Shown: piece by piece, positions 10,758 through 21,265 of the stretch
How positions within the stretch are numbered: position 1 is the stretch's first letter
Layout: each line of letters begins with the position of its first letter
Source of the DNA: Symbiodinium natans
Taxonomy: Eukaryota; Sar; Dinophyceae; Suessiales; Symbiodiniaceae
Direction of reading: 5' to 3'
Length of the DNA stretch: 64,000 nucleotides
Assembly: GCA_905221605.1 (NCBI GenBank)
Contig: CAJNDS010002153.1
Coordinates: 306,998 to 370,997 of the forward strand
The notes under the pieces: generated by a model
Told to the model about the DNA's origin: nothing
Databases searched by the model: none
The model's input: only the letters and a program-made list of their open reading frames with translations
Made by a program: the position numbers and the translations under genes

Positions 10758-11184
10758 TTTAGGGTTTAGGGTTTAGGGTTGAGGGTTGAGGGTTGAGGGT
10801 TTAGGGTTTAGGGTTTAGGGTTTAGGGTTTAGGGCTCGGGGCTTGGGGCTCAGATCTCCGCGGAGGCGCGCAACTCGATCACATGCAGGCCATGGTTCTC
10901 CCAGATGAAAGCCCTGCAATGGAAAAGCCTTCTTGCAAGTTACTAAGCTGCTGGCCTAGCAGTGCTCCAAGGGTACTGAGTTGCTGACATCCCTAAACCC
11001 TAACTCCTAAACCCTAAACCCTATACCTATACCCTTAACCCTTAACCCTTATTAACCCCAAGGGTACTAAGTTGCTCATATCACAATATAATGTAACCGC
11101 GCTCCGAGTTCTGTCCTCCAGGACGGGGGCTTCATCGGACTCCGTACCGGCGAGCCCTGGCTGCGGCCTTGCAAGACACGGCAT

Positions 11185-11348
11185 GTCGGGAGTTTACGAA
11201 AAAAGGGAACACCAAACCCTAAACCCTAAATCCTAAACCCTAAACCCTAAACCCTAAACCCTCCCGAATGTAGTCCCCCAAAGGGCAGGATTCCCTCGGA
11301 AGTGACCCCTAAGAAGGTACCCCGAATTTCGGAGGGCCCCCCATGTGT
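11185..11348. mobile_element. MITE family M4 copy interrupted by telomere repeats
   Basis: Left part GGGAGTTTACGAAAAAAGGG and right part ending CCCCGAATTTCGGAGGGCCC match M4 elements elsewhere. A block of about seven CCCTAAA units (11215-11262) sits inside, so the array is younger than the element or grew within it. Confidence 0.55.
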
Positions 11349-11569
11349 CTGGAGAGGGGTTTAGGGTGTCGGGTTTAGTGTTTAGGGTTCAGGGTTTAGG
11401 GTTTAGGGGCAAAACTCAGACATATGTGCTCTCTTGCACTGCATCTCGCGTCTGTCTCGCCGTTGGCCGCTGTTATGTCTAGGTGCTTCATCTTTTGGCT
11501 GATGGTGTGTATCTGGGCTTCTTCTTTCACATCGTGCCTCTAATTTCATCTCGCCGACTGCGCCCTCAT

Positions 11570-12000
11570 CCGTGGTCTTTTGTCGTCCCGCTGCCTATGC
11601 TCAAGACCTGACCTCGCCTTGGTCTCATATCTTTCGAAGTTATGGTTTGCTCTGTTTCACATCTAATCTCTCCGATGTATTCTCACTGTTTTCCAATATG
11701 TTTCGCCGAAATAATCCGCAAGTTCCATACATGAAGAACCCCATCCACAAAATGTCTGAGAGACATGCCTACAATCGAAACCTTCCAAACTCCAAACTCT
11801 CAACCATGAAACCGCCCCGCACCCCACCTCAATCCCTAAACCCCACCCTTCTCAGGCTCGTTGACATTGACGAACGCCCAGAAGCCCTGAAAACCCTCAA
11901 AGCCAGAACACCAAAACAGCACAATAAACAAAAACAAGAAGCTGAAACCAGAAACGGAAAGAATAATTGGCAAAATGCTAAAACACACACTGGAAACCCT
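11570..12000. other. Unique sequence without a recognised gene
   Basis: A plus-strand open frame of 145 codons runs through here into CCCTAAA repeats, but its C-terminal third is translated repeat-like sequence. No domain seen. It may be intron or intergenic sequence. Confidence 0.4.
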
Positions 12001-12380
12001 AAACCCTAAACCCCAAGCCCTAAACCCCTAAACCCTAACCCCCAAACCCTAAACCCGAAACCTTAACCCTAAACCCCAAACCCCAAACCCCAAACCCTAA
12101 ACCCCAAACCCCAAACCCCAAACCCTAAACCCCAAACCCTAAACCCTAAACTCCAAACCCCAAACCCCAAACCTCAAACCCCAAACCTAAACCCCAAACC
12201 CTACACCCCAAACCCTAAACCCCAAACCCCAAACCCCAAACCCTAAACCCCAAACCCCAAACCCCAAACCCTAAACCCTAAACCCCAAACCCCAAACCCT
12301 AAACCCCAAACCCTAAACCCCAAACCCTAAACCCTAAACCCCAAACCCCAAACCCTAAACCCTAAACCCCAAACCCTAAA
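12000..12380. repeat. CCCTAAA / CCCCAAA mixed array
   Basis: About 380 bp of alternating CCCTAAA and CCCCAAA heptamers, one of the longest arrays. The two variants are interleaved, not in blocks. Confidence 0.92.
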
Positions 12381-12454
12381 AGCTTTCTCTTGGGAGGCTG
12401 CTCTGGCGGAGCCCCGGCCGCACACTCCGGGCTTGGCCTAGACAAAGGTTCCGG

Positions 12455-12670
12455 TTTAGGGTTTAGGGTTAAGGGTTTAGGGTTTAGGGTTAAGGGTTAA
12501 GGGTTTAGGGTTTAGGGTTTAGGGCTTAGGGTTTAGGGTTTAGGGTTTAGGGTTTAAGGTTTAGGGTTTCGGGTTTAGGGTTTCGGGTGTAGGGTTTAGG
12601 GCTTAGGGTTTAGGGTTTTGGGTTTTGGGTTTAGGTTTCGGGTTTACGTTTCGGGTTTAGCGTTTCGGGC
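12455..12670 (+). repeat. TTTAGGG array with many variants
   Basis: Opposite orientation to the array at 12.0-12.38 kb, with an island of about 70 bp between. Variants TTAAGGG, TTTCGGG and TTTTGGG. Confidence 0.85.
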
Positions 12671-13096
12671 TTCGAATGGTTTTAGGAGTCCCTTGGTGCG
12701 GGTCCACAGAAGTTGAAGGAATTGACAAGAGCTCGTGTACCACCTTATACACCCCCCAATAGCCCCCTATACCCTGACCCTAAACCCTAAACCCTAAACC
12801 CTAGACCCTAAACCCTAAATACTGCGAACTGAGTGCTGGGCTGGCTCACGCTTGGCCTTGTGTCGCCCTGCAGGAGGATTCACGGAAGAACCCTAGCCCC
12901 AAGACAGGGGACCCCCAAAATTAGGGATTAGGGATTAGGGTTTAGGGTTTAGGGTTTAGGGTTTAGTGTTTAGGGTTTAGGGTTTAGGGTTTAGAGTTTA
13001 GGGTTTAGGGTTTAGGGGATTTGAAGTAGTAGGATTCCCTTATAATAACCCTTGAAGCCCTAAACCCTGAAGCCGCAATGATGCTTTGGGGCTCAC

Positions 13097-13196
13097 CATT
13101 TGGGGGGTTTACGAAAATAAGGGACCCCTAAAAATAGAACCCAAATAGTAGGATTCCCTCTAATTTCGGAAACCCTCCCATTTGGGAAATCCACAG
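13097..13196. mobile_element. MITE family M4 copy
   Basis: Left arm GGGGGGTTTACGAAAATAAG and right arm AATTTCGGAAACCCTCCC are inverted. The interior holds the diagnostic GTAGGATTCCC. Confidence 0.65.
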
Positions 13197-13229
13197 CCAC
13201 GGCTAGCAAGCAACGCCATGGAAAGAGTC

Positions 13230-13390
13230 CCAAACCTACTATTCAAGAACCCCACAAAAAGAACATGATCGTTCTTCCTGATAAGGGTACTATAAGGATT
13301 CTTACCTTTTGTTTTTTTGGGGGTCTTAAGCAAATAGTGATTCTTGTCTTTTGCTTTTTGGGGGGGCTCTTAAGCAAATTAGTAGAAACG
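13230..13390. mobile_element. Possible inverted-repeat element (family M7)
   Basis: CTACTATTCAAGAACCCC at the left and CTTAAGCAAATTAGTAG at the right are inverted relatives. An internal 60-bp segment is partly duplicated (TTTTTGGGGG..CTTAAGCAAAT twice). Similar ends occur at about 60.00-60.06 kb. Confidence 0.4.
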
Positions 13391-13477
13391 CCTTGATGCG
13401 CTCTTCTTCGGGCAGCTGCTCCACCGGCAGAGGAGCCTCAGGCCAACTGCATGGGCAGTTCTCAAGATTTGCTGGTT

Positions 13478-13592
13478 TGGGGTTTAGGGTCTAGGGTTTA
13501 GGGTTTAAGGGTTTAGGGTTTAGGGTTTAGGGTTTAGGGTTTAAGGTTTAGGGTTTAGGGTTTAGGGTTTAGGGTTTAGGGTTTAGGGTTTA
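13478..13592 (+). repeat. TTTAGGG array
   Basis: About 16 heptamers with one TTTAAGG variant, left of an exon-like island. Confidence 0.9.
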
Positions 13593-13594
13593 CA

Positions 13595-13770
13595 TGAAGG
13601 CTCTGCCAGAAACCGACGCGAACCCCCGCAGATGGCGAAGCCTCTACGGTCCAGAGCAAATGCGTGCAAAGCGGCGCAGCGTGTGAGGTCGGAGGTGATG
13701 GTGTAGTTCAGCGTCAGGTCGTTGAACAAGACGCAGCAGGTGGACCGGGGCCTGGACTTGTCTAGTTCAT
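13595..13770 (-). CDS. Exon-like island, product unknown
   Basis: The minus strand is open for about 54 codons, including CVLFNDLTLNYTITSDLTRC, and is one of the better coding candidates in the left third. No family recognised. Confidence 0.5.
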
Positions 13771-14499
13771 GGTTGGGATCGTCGCAAAAATATAAACTTC
13801 TATTCCTTATTAGGCTTAAGTAAACTTAACTTAAAGATGCAAAATGTTCTCCAACTATGACGAAGTTTTGTGGAGGGGTTAGGGTACCAGTAAGGGGACC
13901 CCCCCCCCCCCCCCCCCCCCCCATGCTGCCAAGAACGGGACTACATCCATCAATCCTCAGCCCTAAACCCCAAATCTACTAACCCTAAACCCTAAGCCCC
14001 ACATGAACTCTAAACTGTGCCAACTGACCCTAGCTCTTTTACCTCTCTGCCTTTGCACGGTTTTGGTAGGGCGCGCACCCTTCCAGATTGGGAGAGGCAG
14101 CCCGACGACAACAGGAACCTGCGGATGATGTTTTCGGGCTAAGGGGGTCTAGGGTTTAGGGTTTAAGGTTTCGGGTTTAGGGTTTAGGGTTTGGGGTTTA
14201 GGGTTTAGGGTTTAGGTTTAATTGGGAGGTTCAGGGTACCCATACCCCACCCCACATACAAGTCTCCTGGAAATCCTGTAGGCATCGCCTCTGAGCTTTC
14301 GACCTTCGACTCTTATTGGGTTCTCAGGGCCCTGAGCTTGCAAGTACATGCTCTACTTCCGAGGCAACTTGTCAACCTGTCTGGCCCCTCCAAACGGAAG
14401 ACGCCCCCTGCTGTTGCCTGTCCACCAAGCACGGCAACAAGAAGGCTTCCAAGAAGCGCTAGCCCCTAAGCACGAAACACTAATCCCTACAGCCCAAAG

Positions 14500-15010
14500 C
14501 CCTAAACCATAAAGCCAAAAACCCTAAACCCTAATAAACCCTCAACCCCAAAACAATAGACCCTCGACCCTAAACCCTAAACCCTAGACCCTAAAACCCT
14601 CAACCCTAAACCCCTACAACCTACACCCTGAACAGTAAACCCTAAACCCTCAACCCTACAACCCTAACCCCTAAACCCTCAACCCCAAAACCCTCAACCT
14701 TACACCCTGAACCCTCAGCCCTAAACCCTCCACCCTAAACCCTAAACCCCAAACCCTCAACCCCAAACCCTCAAGCCTGAAACCCTAACCCCTAAACCCT
14801 CAACCAACCCTAAACCCCCCAACCCGAAAACCTTCAACCCCAAAACCCGAAAACCCTAAAACCCTCAACCCTAAAACCCTAAAGCCCCTCAACCCTAAAA
14901 CCCTAAAACCCTCAACCCTAAAACCCTAAAACCCTAGAAAACCCTAGAAACCCTAAAACCCTCAAGCCTCAACCCTACACCCTAAGCCTAAACCCAAAAG
15001 CCCACCCTCA
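14500..15010. repeat. Degenerate CCCTAAA / CCCTCAACC array
   Basis: About 500 bp of heptamer, octamer and irregular units (CCCTAAAACCCTCAA). More diverged than most arrays, so probably older. Confidence 0.85.
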
Positions 15011-15114
15011 AACCCTGAAACCAGGGCATCCGGCATCCGGAGCAGTCAGACATCGAAGAAGACCAGTCGTTCTCGGCGTACTCCCAACCTCGCGCAGCTC
15101 CCAAAGCTCGAGAG

Positions 15115-15360
15115 GTAGGGTTTAGGGGTTTGAGGTTTAGGGTTTAGGGTTTAGAGCTTAGAGCTTAGGGCTTAGGGTTTAGGGTTTAGGGTTTAGGGTT
15201 TAGGGTGTAGGGTTTAGGGTTTAGGGTTTAGGGCTTAAGGCTTAGGGTTTAGGGTGTAGGGTTTAGGGTTTAGGGTTTAGGGCTTAGGGTTGAGGGCTTA
15301 GGGTTTTAGGGTTTAGGGTTTTAGGGTTTAGGGCTTAGGGTTTAGGGTTTAGGGATGCTT
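15115..15360 (+). repeat. TTTAGGG array
   Basis: About 30 heptamers with TTAGGGC and TGTAGGG variants. Opposite orientation to the array ending at 15010. Confidence 0.9.
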
Positions 15361-15457
15361 ACGGTTCAGGGTTTACGGTCTTGGGCCAGCAGCTCTAGAG
15401 CCCCTGCAAACCGAGAGCAGAAGCATCCGGCAGTTTCGGGCTACCCCTTTGAAAACT

Positions 15458-15581
15458 ACTTGGAGGTTCACGGTAATTATAAACCCCACGCATAACTGTA
15501 CTTATACGCCCCCTAAGTCCCCGAAGTGGGCTAGAAGTAGATGTATAATTGTGGTTATCAGTACCCATGAACCTCCAAGTA
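15458..15581. mobile_element. MITE family M2 copy (complete)
   Basis: Left end ACTTGGAGGTTCACGGTAAT and right end CATGAACCTCCAAGTA are inverted repeats. The interior has TATAAACCCCA, found in other copies. Relatives lie at 24.44, 24.90, 28.14, 31.19 and 39.25 kb. Confidence 0.65.
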
Positions 15582-15654
15582 CCCGAAAGGGATTGCATGG
15601 GCAGACATAGGGCACGTAGGTCCCAACTCCTTACGACGAACTAGCAGAGTAAGC

Positions 15655-15740
15655 TTCGCGCAATCGTCCGTGCCGACGCTGCGGCACCAGTTGAGGTCCT
15701 GCGCAAATTCCAAGAACTACGCAACATACCGCTTAAGCAG
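15655..15740 (-). CDS. Exon-like island, product unknown
   Basis: The minus strand reads FLEFAQDLNWCRSVGTDDCA after an in-frame stop, consistent with an exon preceded by intron. No family recognised. The stretch 15740-15950 is unique sequence with nothing recognisable. Confidence 0.4.
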
Positions 15741-16529
15741 ACCACTGGAAAAGAGATTAAGGGCTATGGTAACATCCTTCCATGGATTCTCCTTCTAGAG
15801 GTTGAGGGGTATGGGCTTGAATTATATGCAGCAAACCTACCATCAGGGCCAGACCGAGGTCCACAGACGACAACGGTGGATTGCGAAGATGAAGTCGTCT
15901 TGGCAAAGCTTCCCCAACAAACCGTGCTCCCCTAGATCATGATCCTCTAAACCCTAAAAAGCCCTAAAGCCCATACAACCCAAAAAACTCTGAACGCCCG
16001 AAAAATCTAAGAACCCTAAATACCCTAAAAACCCTAAACCCCTAACGAAATTGAGCCCGCAAACTCACAAAGCCCCCTACTTGAAAACCCTGACTTCTCC
16101 TACTGAAAGGGTTTTGCAATTTTACCCCTCAACCTGACCCTAAACTCAAAAGACCCTAAACCCTAAACCCTATAAACCCCAAACCCAATAAACCCTTAAC
16201 CCTATAAACCCTGTTAGCCTATAAGACCCTACAAAGCCCTACAGACTCTGCAAACCCCATAAACCATATAACCTATAAACCCTAGAGATTCGCTGGTCCT
16301 GCGAGCTCGAGAACCCATAGCACCTGCCGCTGGGTTTGAGCTTCTGGGTTCCACAACAGGTCGGTTTAGTGTTTAGGGTTTAGGGCTCAGGGTTTACGAG
16401 TCCGGGGTTTAGGGGTTTAGGGTTTAGGGTTTTTAGGGTTTAGGGTTTGGGGCTGTTTACCCTCCACGGCTCGTCTTGCTGCCCTTCTCCAGCGCAGTGG
16501 CCCTAAACCCTAAACCCTAAACCCTAAAC

Positions 16530-16620
16530 CCTACAGGCCTCCATTTGTTGGAGTCCTGCGAGGGCACCGGGCACTTGGGCTCCTCGGCGGTGCACCTCGC
16601 GAAGGCGACTGAATACCGGG
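16530..16620 (-). CDS. Exon-like island, product unknown
   Basis: The minus strand reads YSVAFARCTAEEPKCPVPSQ and continues to NKWRP. It lies right of a CCCTAAA tract. It may be a late exon of the glucan-synthase-like gene, but this is only a guess from position. Confidence 0.4.
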
Positions 16621-16627
16621 GACCACA

Positions 16628-16830
16628 TCAGCCATCTAGGGGTTTTTTACCTTGGACCCTTAAGGTTGTACCCTTGGGTTTTGGGTGCCCCCTTCTACAA
16701 CCTTTCGAGTCTTAGTGGGCAAATGGGGACCCCTTATATACCCCTTCTATACCCTATAAACCCCAAGGGCCCATACTTCAGAACCCTTTGAGGGAGGTAA
16801 AAGACCATATTCAGGGCCCATGGAACTTCC
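16628..16830. mobile_element. Repeat element family M6 copy
   Basis: Shares GGGGACCCCTTATATACCCC-like sequence and AAGGGCCCATACTTCAGAAC with 45.70-45.85 kb. The ends TTTTTTACCT and AGGTAAAAGA are inverted. Confidence 0.45.
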
Positions 16831-17419
16831 CTTAGAGCCACAGCAACCAATCACAGCTATGTGGAGGTTGTTCTGAAACTGAAACTAGGGGGTCTGTGTA
16901 AGGGGAGTTCTGCTCTCTTTCTTTCTGTAGACCCTAAACCCTAAAACCCTCAACCCTAAACCGTGCATGGCTGGGGTATCGACTGGTAGCCGATCCAGAG
17001 CTCACTTGCCTGAGGTGCAACTAAACCCTAAACCCTAAACCCTAAACCCTAAACCCTAAACCCTAGGCTTCGTCCTACCCTCACCGGGGTTTAAGGATCG
17101 GGAGCGTTGTGTGTCATTGCTTGCTGAAGCCGTGTTGGAGTTCGGAGGTGAGGGTATCAAGGGACAAAAGGAGGGGCCCTTGCAAGGGACCTTATGGGGT
17201 TATTTTGGGGGTTATTTAGGGGCTACTTAGGTACATAGGGACGATACATGGTATGTGTGTGTATATATATATATATCGGGGATAGATAGGTGGAAGAAGA
17301 TTAGTTGTAAGATTAAGGGTCCCTTCTTGTAGAGTGGGCTTCGGGTTTCGGGGCTGGGGTTTAAGGGTTTAGGGTTTAGGGGTTCAGGGCTTAGGGTTTA
17401 GGGTTCAGCATCTCAAGGC

Positions 17420-18010
17420 CAAGCATTCACTTGTCAAGCAGCTTGTCAAGGGCTGGAAAAAAAAAAACACCCACCCACCCACCCAAAATTCCATAACCTT
17501 AAGAAAGTGTACAGTTCACTCTATACATTCCCAGAAGGCCTAAAGAGTGGAGCCTGAACCCTAAATCCAAGGCCCACCATGGACCCTAAACCAAAAAAAG
17601 CCCAAGGACCACAATGAACTCCCCCGTACCCAAGGGCCCTAAACCCTATGTTCCAAACCCTAGAGCCCTAACCCCCTGTCACAAACGCTAGGTACACCCT
17701 ACGCCCAAACCCTAGGGCCCTAGACTCTACGCCTCAAACCCTCGGGCCATACACCCTATGCCCCAAATTCTAGGGTTATAAACCTGTGCCTGCAACCCTA
17801 TGACAAAACGCCCACGAACTTTTGATGGAATGCCGACGGACTTTGCAAAAAGCCCACGAAGTCTTGACGAAACGCCCAATGCACACGAACTCTTGACAAA
17901 ATGCCGGCCAACTCCATTAGTTATTCGAGTTTAGGCCACCCCTGGGTTTAGGCCCTGTGGGCAGGATTCGGCCAAAAGTGGCCGGTTCCAGGTAATTTGT
18001 TCATGTAAGA
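17420..18010. other. Unique sequence without a recognised gene
   Basis: No convincing exon. From 17805 to 17915 there are about three degenerate copies of CCCACGAACTTTTGA-type sequence followed by AATGCC. An imperfect CCCTAAA-like stretch lies at 17560-17780. Confidence 0.5.
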
Positions 18011-18013
18011 ATT

Positions 18014-18114
18014 CTGGTTCTTAGTAGGGAATGAGCGAATTAGGGCCCTATGTACCCCCTTTAAAGGATTATATCATAGGGTACCTCACTCCCTCATTCC
18101 CTATTAAGAACCAG
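18014..18114. mobile_element. MITE family M1 copy (complete)
   Basis: 101 bp with nearly perfect termini: left CTGGTTCTTAGTAGGGAATG and right CATTCCCTATTAAGAACCAG. The interior also pairs (GGGCCCTATGTACC / GGGTACCTCA). No coding capacity. Confidence 0.8.
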
Positions 18115-18999
18115 GCAGAAGATTTAATTAAGGGCTACTTGGGGCGTGTTTTGAGTGACACGTGCAAGCCCACTCAGCCCAGTGCAAACTCTGCTCCCGA
18201 AGCCATGGATTGCTCAGGAGTCCAGAAATCTTTCCTTGAAGCTTGCAAGGCAACTAGGAGGGTTTCGGGATTTGGGGTTTTAGGGCTTTAAGACTTTAGT
18301 ATGTGGGGCTTAGGGTTTAGAGCTTCTGTTCGGGCTTATTGAGGGTTTGGGGGGTTTTTTGTAGGGTCGGGAACAGCTCAACTGCGGCAGGCCGAAAGTT
18401 CGTCAACACTCGCCACGCTGATTTGTTCTGCATCGAGCCGGGTGACTTGGTCTGTCTCAGAGTTGTCGTCCATTTAAACTGTTGCTGAACAAAGCTCTGG
18501 AAAGCTGGAATCTGGGCTTCCGACTGCACCATCCACTGCCGAGTCGCATCTGTTCCTGAAGTGTAGGTTCTGGTGTGCAAGTGTGTGTATGTGTGTGTGT
18601 GTGTGGGGGGGGGGGGGGGGCCAGTTTTTTTGTGGGGAGTTCAGGGGCAGTTCAGGGGCGCATGCTGGCGCATGCTGGCGCATGCTGGTTCTGCCTGAAG
18701 CTAGCGCAAACTCAGTTCGAGGCACAAGAGCTACGGCTGCTTCGATCTTGAGTAGAACCTACGTAAATAAGTCCTCAGGCTTGCAGATCTTGCAGCTTCC
18801 AGTCCAGTCACCAGATGACGGCTACCGAGATGTCTGCAAACACAGCCCAAGCCTGATATGAGCGGGTCATACTGGAAGTTGCTGAACCTGTCGCGGTGGA
18901 TACTTGGTGGATCTCGGCTGACGAGGCGGGGCTCTAGGGTGGCCTTTAAGCTTTGGGGCTTTGGCTCCAACCTTTGGGGCTTAGGGTCTAGGAGTTTCA

Positions 19000-19105
19000 G
19001 GGAACCCTGAACCCTGAACCCTGAACCCTAAACCCTAAACCCTAAACCCTAAACCCTAAACCCTAAACCCTAAACCCTAAACCCTAAACCCTAAACCCTA
19101 AACCC
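19000..19105. repeat. CCCTAAA array
   Basis: Starts with CCCTGAA units and continues as about 12 perfect CCCTAAA. Confidence 0.9.
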
Positions 19106-19109
19106 AAGC

Positions 19110-19200
19110 TGGCAAAGCTGGCACGCCTCGGATCGAAGGTCGGCAGCGCGTAGAGCAGCGGCCGGCGAGGATGGATCTTAGGGTTGCGCCGTGTACCCTA
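19110..19200 (-). CDS. Exon-like island, product unknown
   Basis: The minus strand reads NPKIHPRRPLLYALPTFDPR in an open stretch of about 30 codons, between two CCCTAAA arrays. No family recognised. Confidence 0.45.
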
Positions 19201-19421
19201 AACCCTAAACCCTAAACCCTAAACTCTAAACCCTAAACCCTAAACCCTAAACCCGAAACCCTAAACCCCAAACCCCAAACCCTAAACCCTAAACCCTCAC
19301 CCCATAACCACAAGCCCCACTGGGGCTGTGGCGCCGTACGACTTCGACCAGCCCTGCAAGCAACGAACTCGGCTGCAAGCGCGCTGAGGATTTTTAGGGC
19401 TTCGGCATGCAACAGTCTCGA

Positions 19422-19690
19422 GGCTTTAAGCCTTTAAGCCTTTAAGCCTTTAAGCCTTTAAGCCTTTAAGCCTTTAAGCCTTTAAGCCTTTAAGCCTTTA
19501 AGCCTTTAAGCCTTTAAGCCTTTAAGCCTTAAGCCCTTAAGCCTTTAAGCCTTTAAGCCTTTAAGCCTTTAAGCCTTTAAGCCTTTAAGCCTTTAAGCCT
19601 TTAAGCCTTTAAGCCTTTAAGCCTTTAAGCCTTTAAGCCTTAAGCCTTTAAGCCTTTAAGCCTGTAAGCCTTTCAGCCCTTAAGGGGCCC
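19422..19690. repeat. TTTAAGCC octamer array
   Basis: About 33 tandem copies of the octamer TTTAAGCC, almost perfect, with two TTAAGCCC slips. It is unlike the telomere family in sequence and is the only such array in the window. It is followed by CCCTAAA and then by complementary GGCTTAAA/GGCTTACA units at 19735-19775. Confidence 0.95.
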
Positions 19691-19844
19691 CTAAACCCTA
19701 AACCCTAACCCCTAAACCCTAAACCCTGAACCCCTTAAAGGCTTAAAGGCTTACAGGCTTAAAGGCTTACAGGCTTTAGGGTCTAGGGTTGAGGGTCTAG
19801 GGTTGAGGGTTGAGGGGTGAGGGTTGAGGGTTTAGGGTCGCCAG

Positions 19845-19945
19845 CCTCTTGCGGGGCAAACTTGGCTCTGGAGAATCGCGAGAGCGTCACGTTGGCCGCC
19901 CAGGTAAAGTGGTCGACCTAACGTCGTCGACTGCTTTCTGGATTT
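19845..19945 (-). CDS. Exon-like island, product unknown
   Basis: The minus strand reads DHFTWAANVTLSRFSRAKFA in an open stretch after a stop. It may belong to the glucan-synthase-like gene by position. Frame uncertain because a second frame is also open. Confidence 0.35.
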
Positions 19946-20504
19946 AGGGTTTAGGGTTGAGGGTTGAGGGTTTGGGGTTGGAAACCCTAAAACCTTGCCT
20001 AAACCCACAAGCCCGAAACCCCAAACATTAGTCCGCCATGTCCGCATCCCTTTTTCCACTTCTTCTGCAATCAATCTTTAGGGCTTGGGGTCTGTCGGGC
20101 TTGGGGCTGTTGGAACTTTAGGGTGTGGAGTCTGTAAGGTTTGGGGTCTTTGTGCAGACCTTGGGGTTTGGGGTTCAAGGTTCAGGGTTCAGGGTTCAGG
20201 GTTCAGGGTTCAGGGTTCAGGGTTTAGGGTTTAGGGTTTAGGGTTTAGGGTTTAGGGTTTAGGGTTTAGGGTTTGGGGCTTAGGGTTTCGGGTCTAGGGT
20301 TTAGGGTCTGCAAGGAATACAGCAAAGGTTATCTGATACGTTCTGCGACACGAATGCATGCATAAATGGCTTAAACCCGAAACCCTAAACCCTGAACCCT
20401 AAACCCGAGACCCTAAACACTAAACTCTAAACCCTAAAACCTTAACCCTGAACCCTAAACCCTAAACCCTAAACCCTAAACTCTGAACCGCAACTCAGGG
20501 CAAG

Positions 20505-20580
20505 GCCCGCTTCATGCGACCTTCCTGGATCTCACCCCACCTGGCCGCAAAGATGAAGGTAAGGTCTCCACGGCAGGATA
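20505..20580 (-). CDS. Exon-like island, product unknown
   Basis: The minus strand reads CRGDLTFIFAARWGEIQEGR and onward. It lies between CCCTAAA (20370-20490) and TTTAGGG (20582-20700). Confidence 0.4.
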
Positions 20581-21109
20581 TAGGGTTTAGGGGGTTTAGG
20601 GTTTAGGGTTTAGGGGTTAGGGGTTTAGGGTGTAGGGTTTAGGGTTTTGGGTTTAGGGTTGAGGGTTTAGGGATAAGGGTTTAGGGTTTAGGGTTAGGGT
20701 TTCGGCCGGCTTCTCAGGAAGGCGGAAGTTAAACGGTCATTAGTGCCCACAGCGGCCCTGGCATGCGAATCCCAACGAAAACCGTGACAAACTTAAACCC
20801 TAAACCGCCTAAACCCCGAAACCTTCAGCCCTTAAACCCCTAAACCCCCTTTAGGACCCCCTAAACCCTTTAATTTTCTGAACCCCTATAAACCCCTAAA
20901 CCTCAAAAAAGCATCCCTAAACCCTTTAGACCCCTACATAGAACCCCGAAACCCCCGTTACCGTTTCAACATCCCTAAACCTCCAAAACATCCCAGAACC
21001 CTTTAGACCCCTCAACCCTATTGAGCCCCTAAATCTGCGCAACACACCCTCGAAGACCTAAAGCTCTGAATGGCTCAAGAGCCCTCACCCTAGCCCTTTC
21101 GGGATGAGG

Positions 21110-21265
21110 GGGTTTAGGGTTTAGGGTTTGGGGTTTAGGGTTTAGGGTTTAGGGTTTAGGGTTTAGGGTTTAGGGTTTAGGGTTTAGGGCTAGGGCTTAG
21201 GGGTTTAGGGTTTAGGGCTTGAAACCCTCAACCCTCAACCCCTAAACCCTAAACCCTAAACCCCA
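21110..21265. repeat. Head-to-head telomere arrays
   Basis: TTTAGGG units (21110-21212) are followed directly by CCCTCAA/CCCTAAA units (21220-21265). The inverted junction could fold back on itself. Confidence 0.85.
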
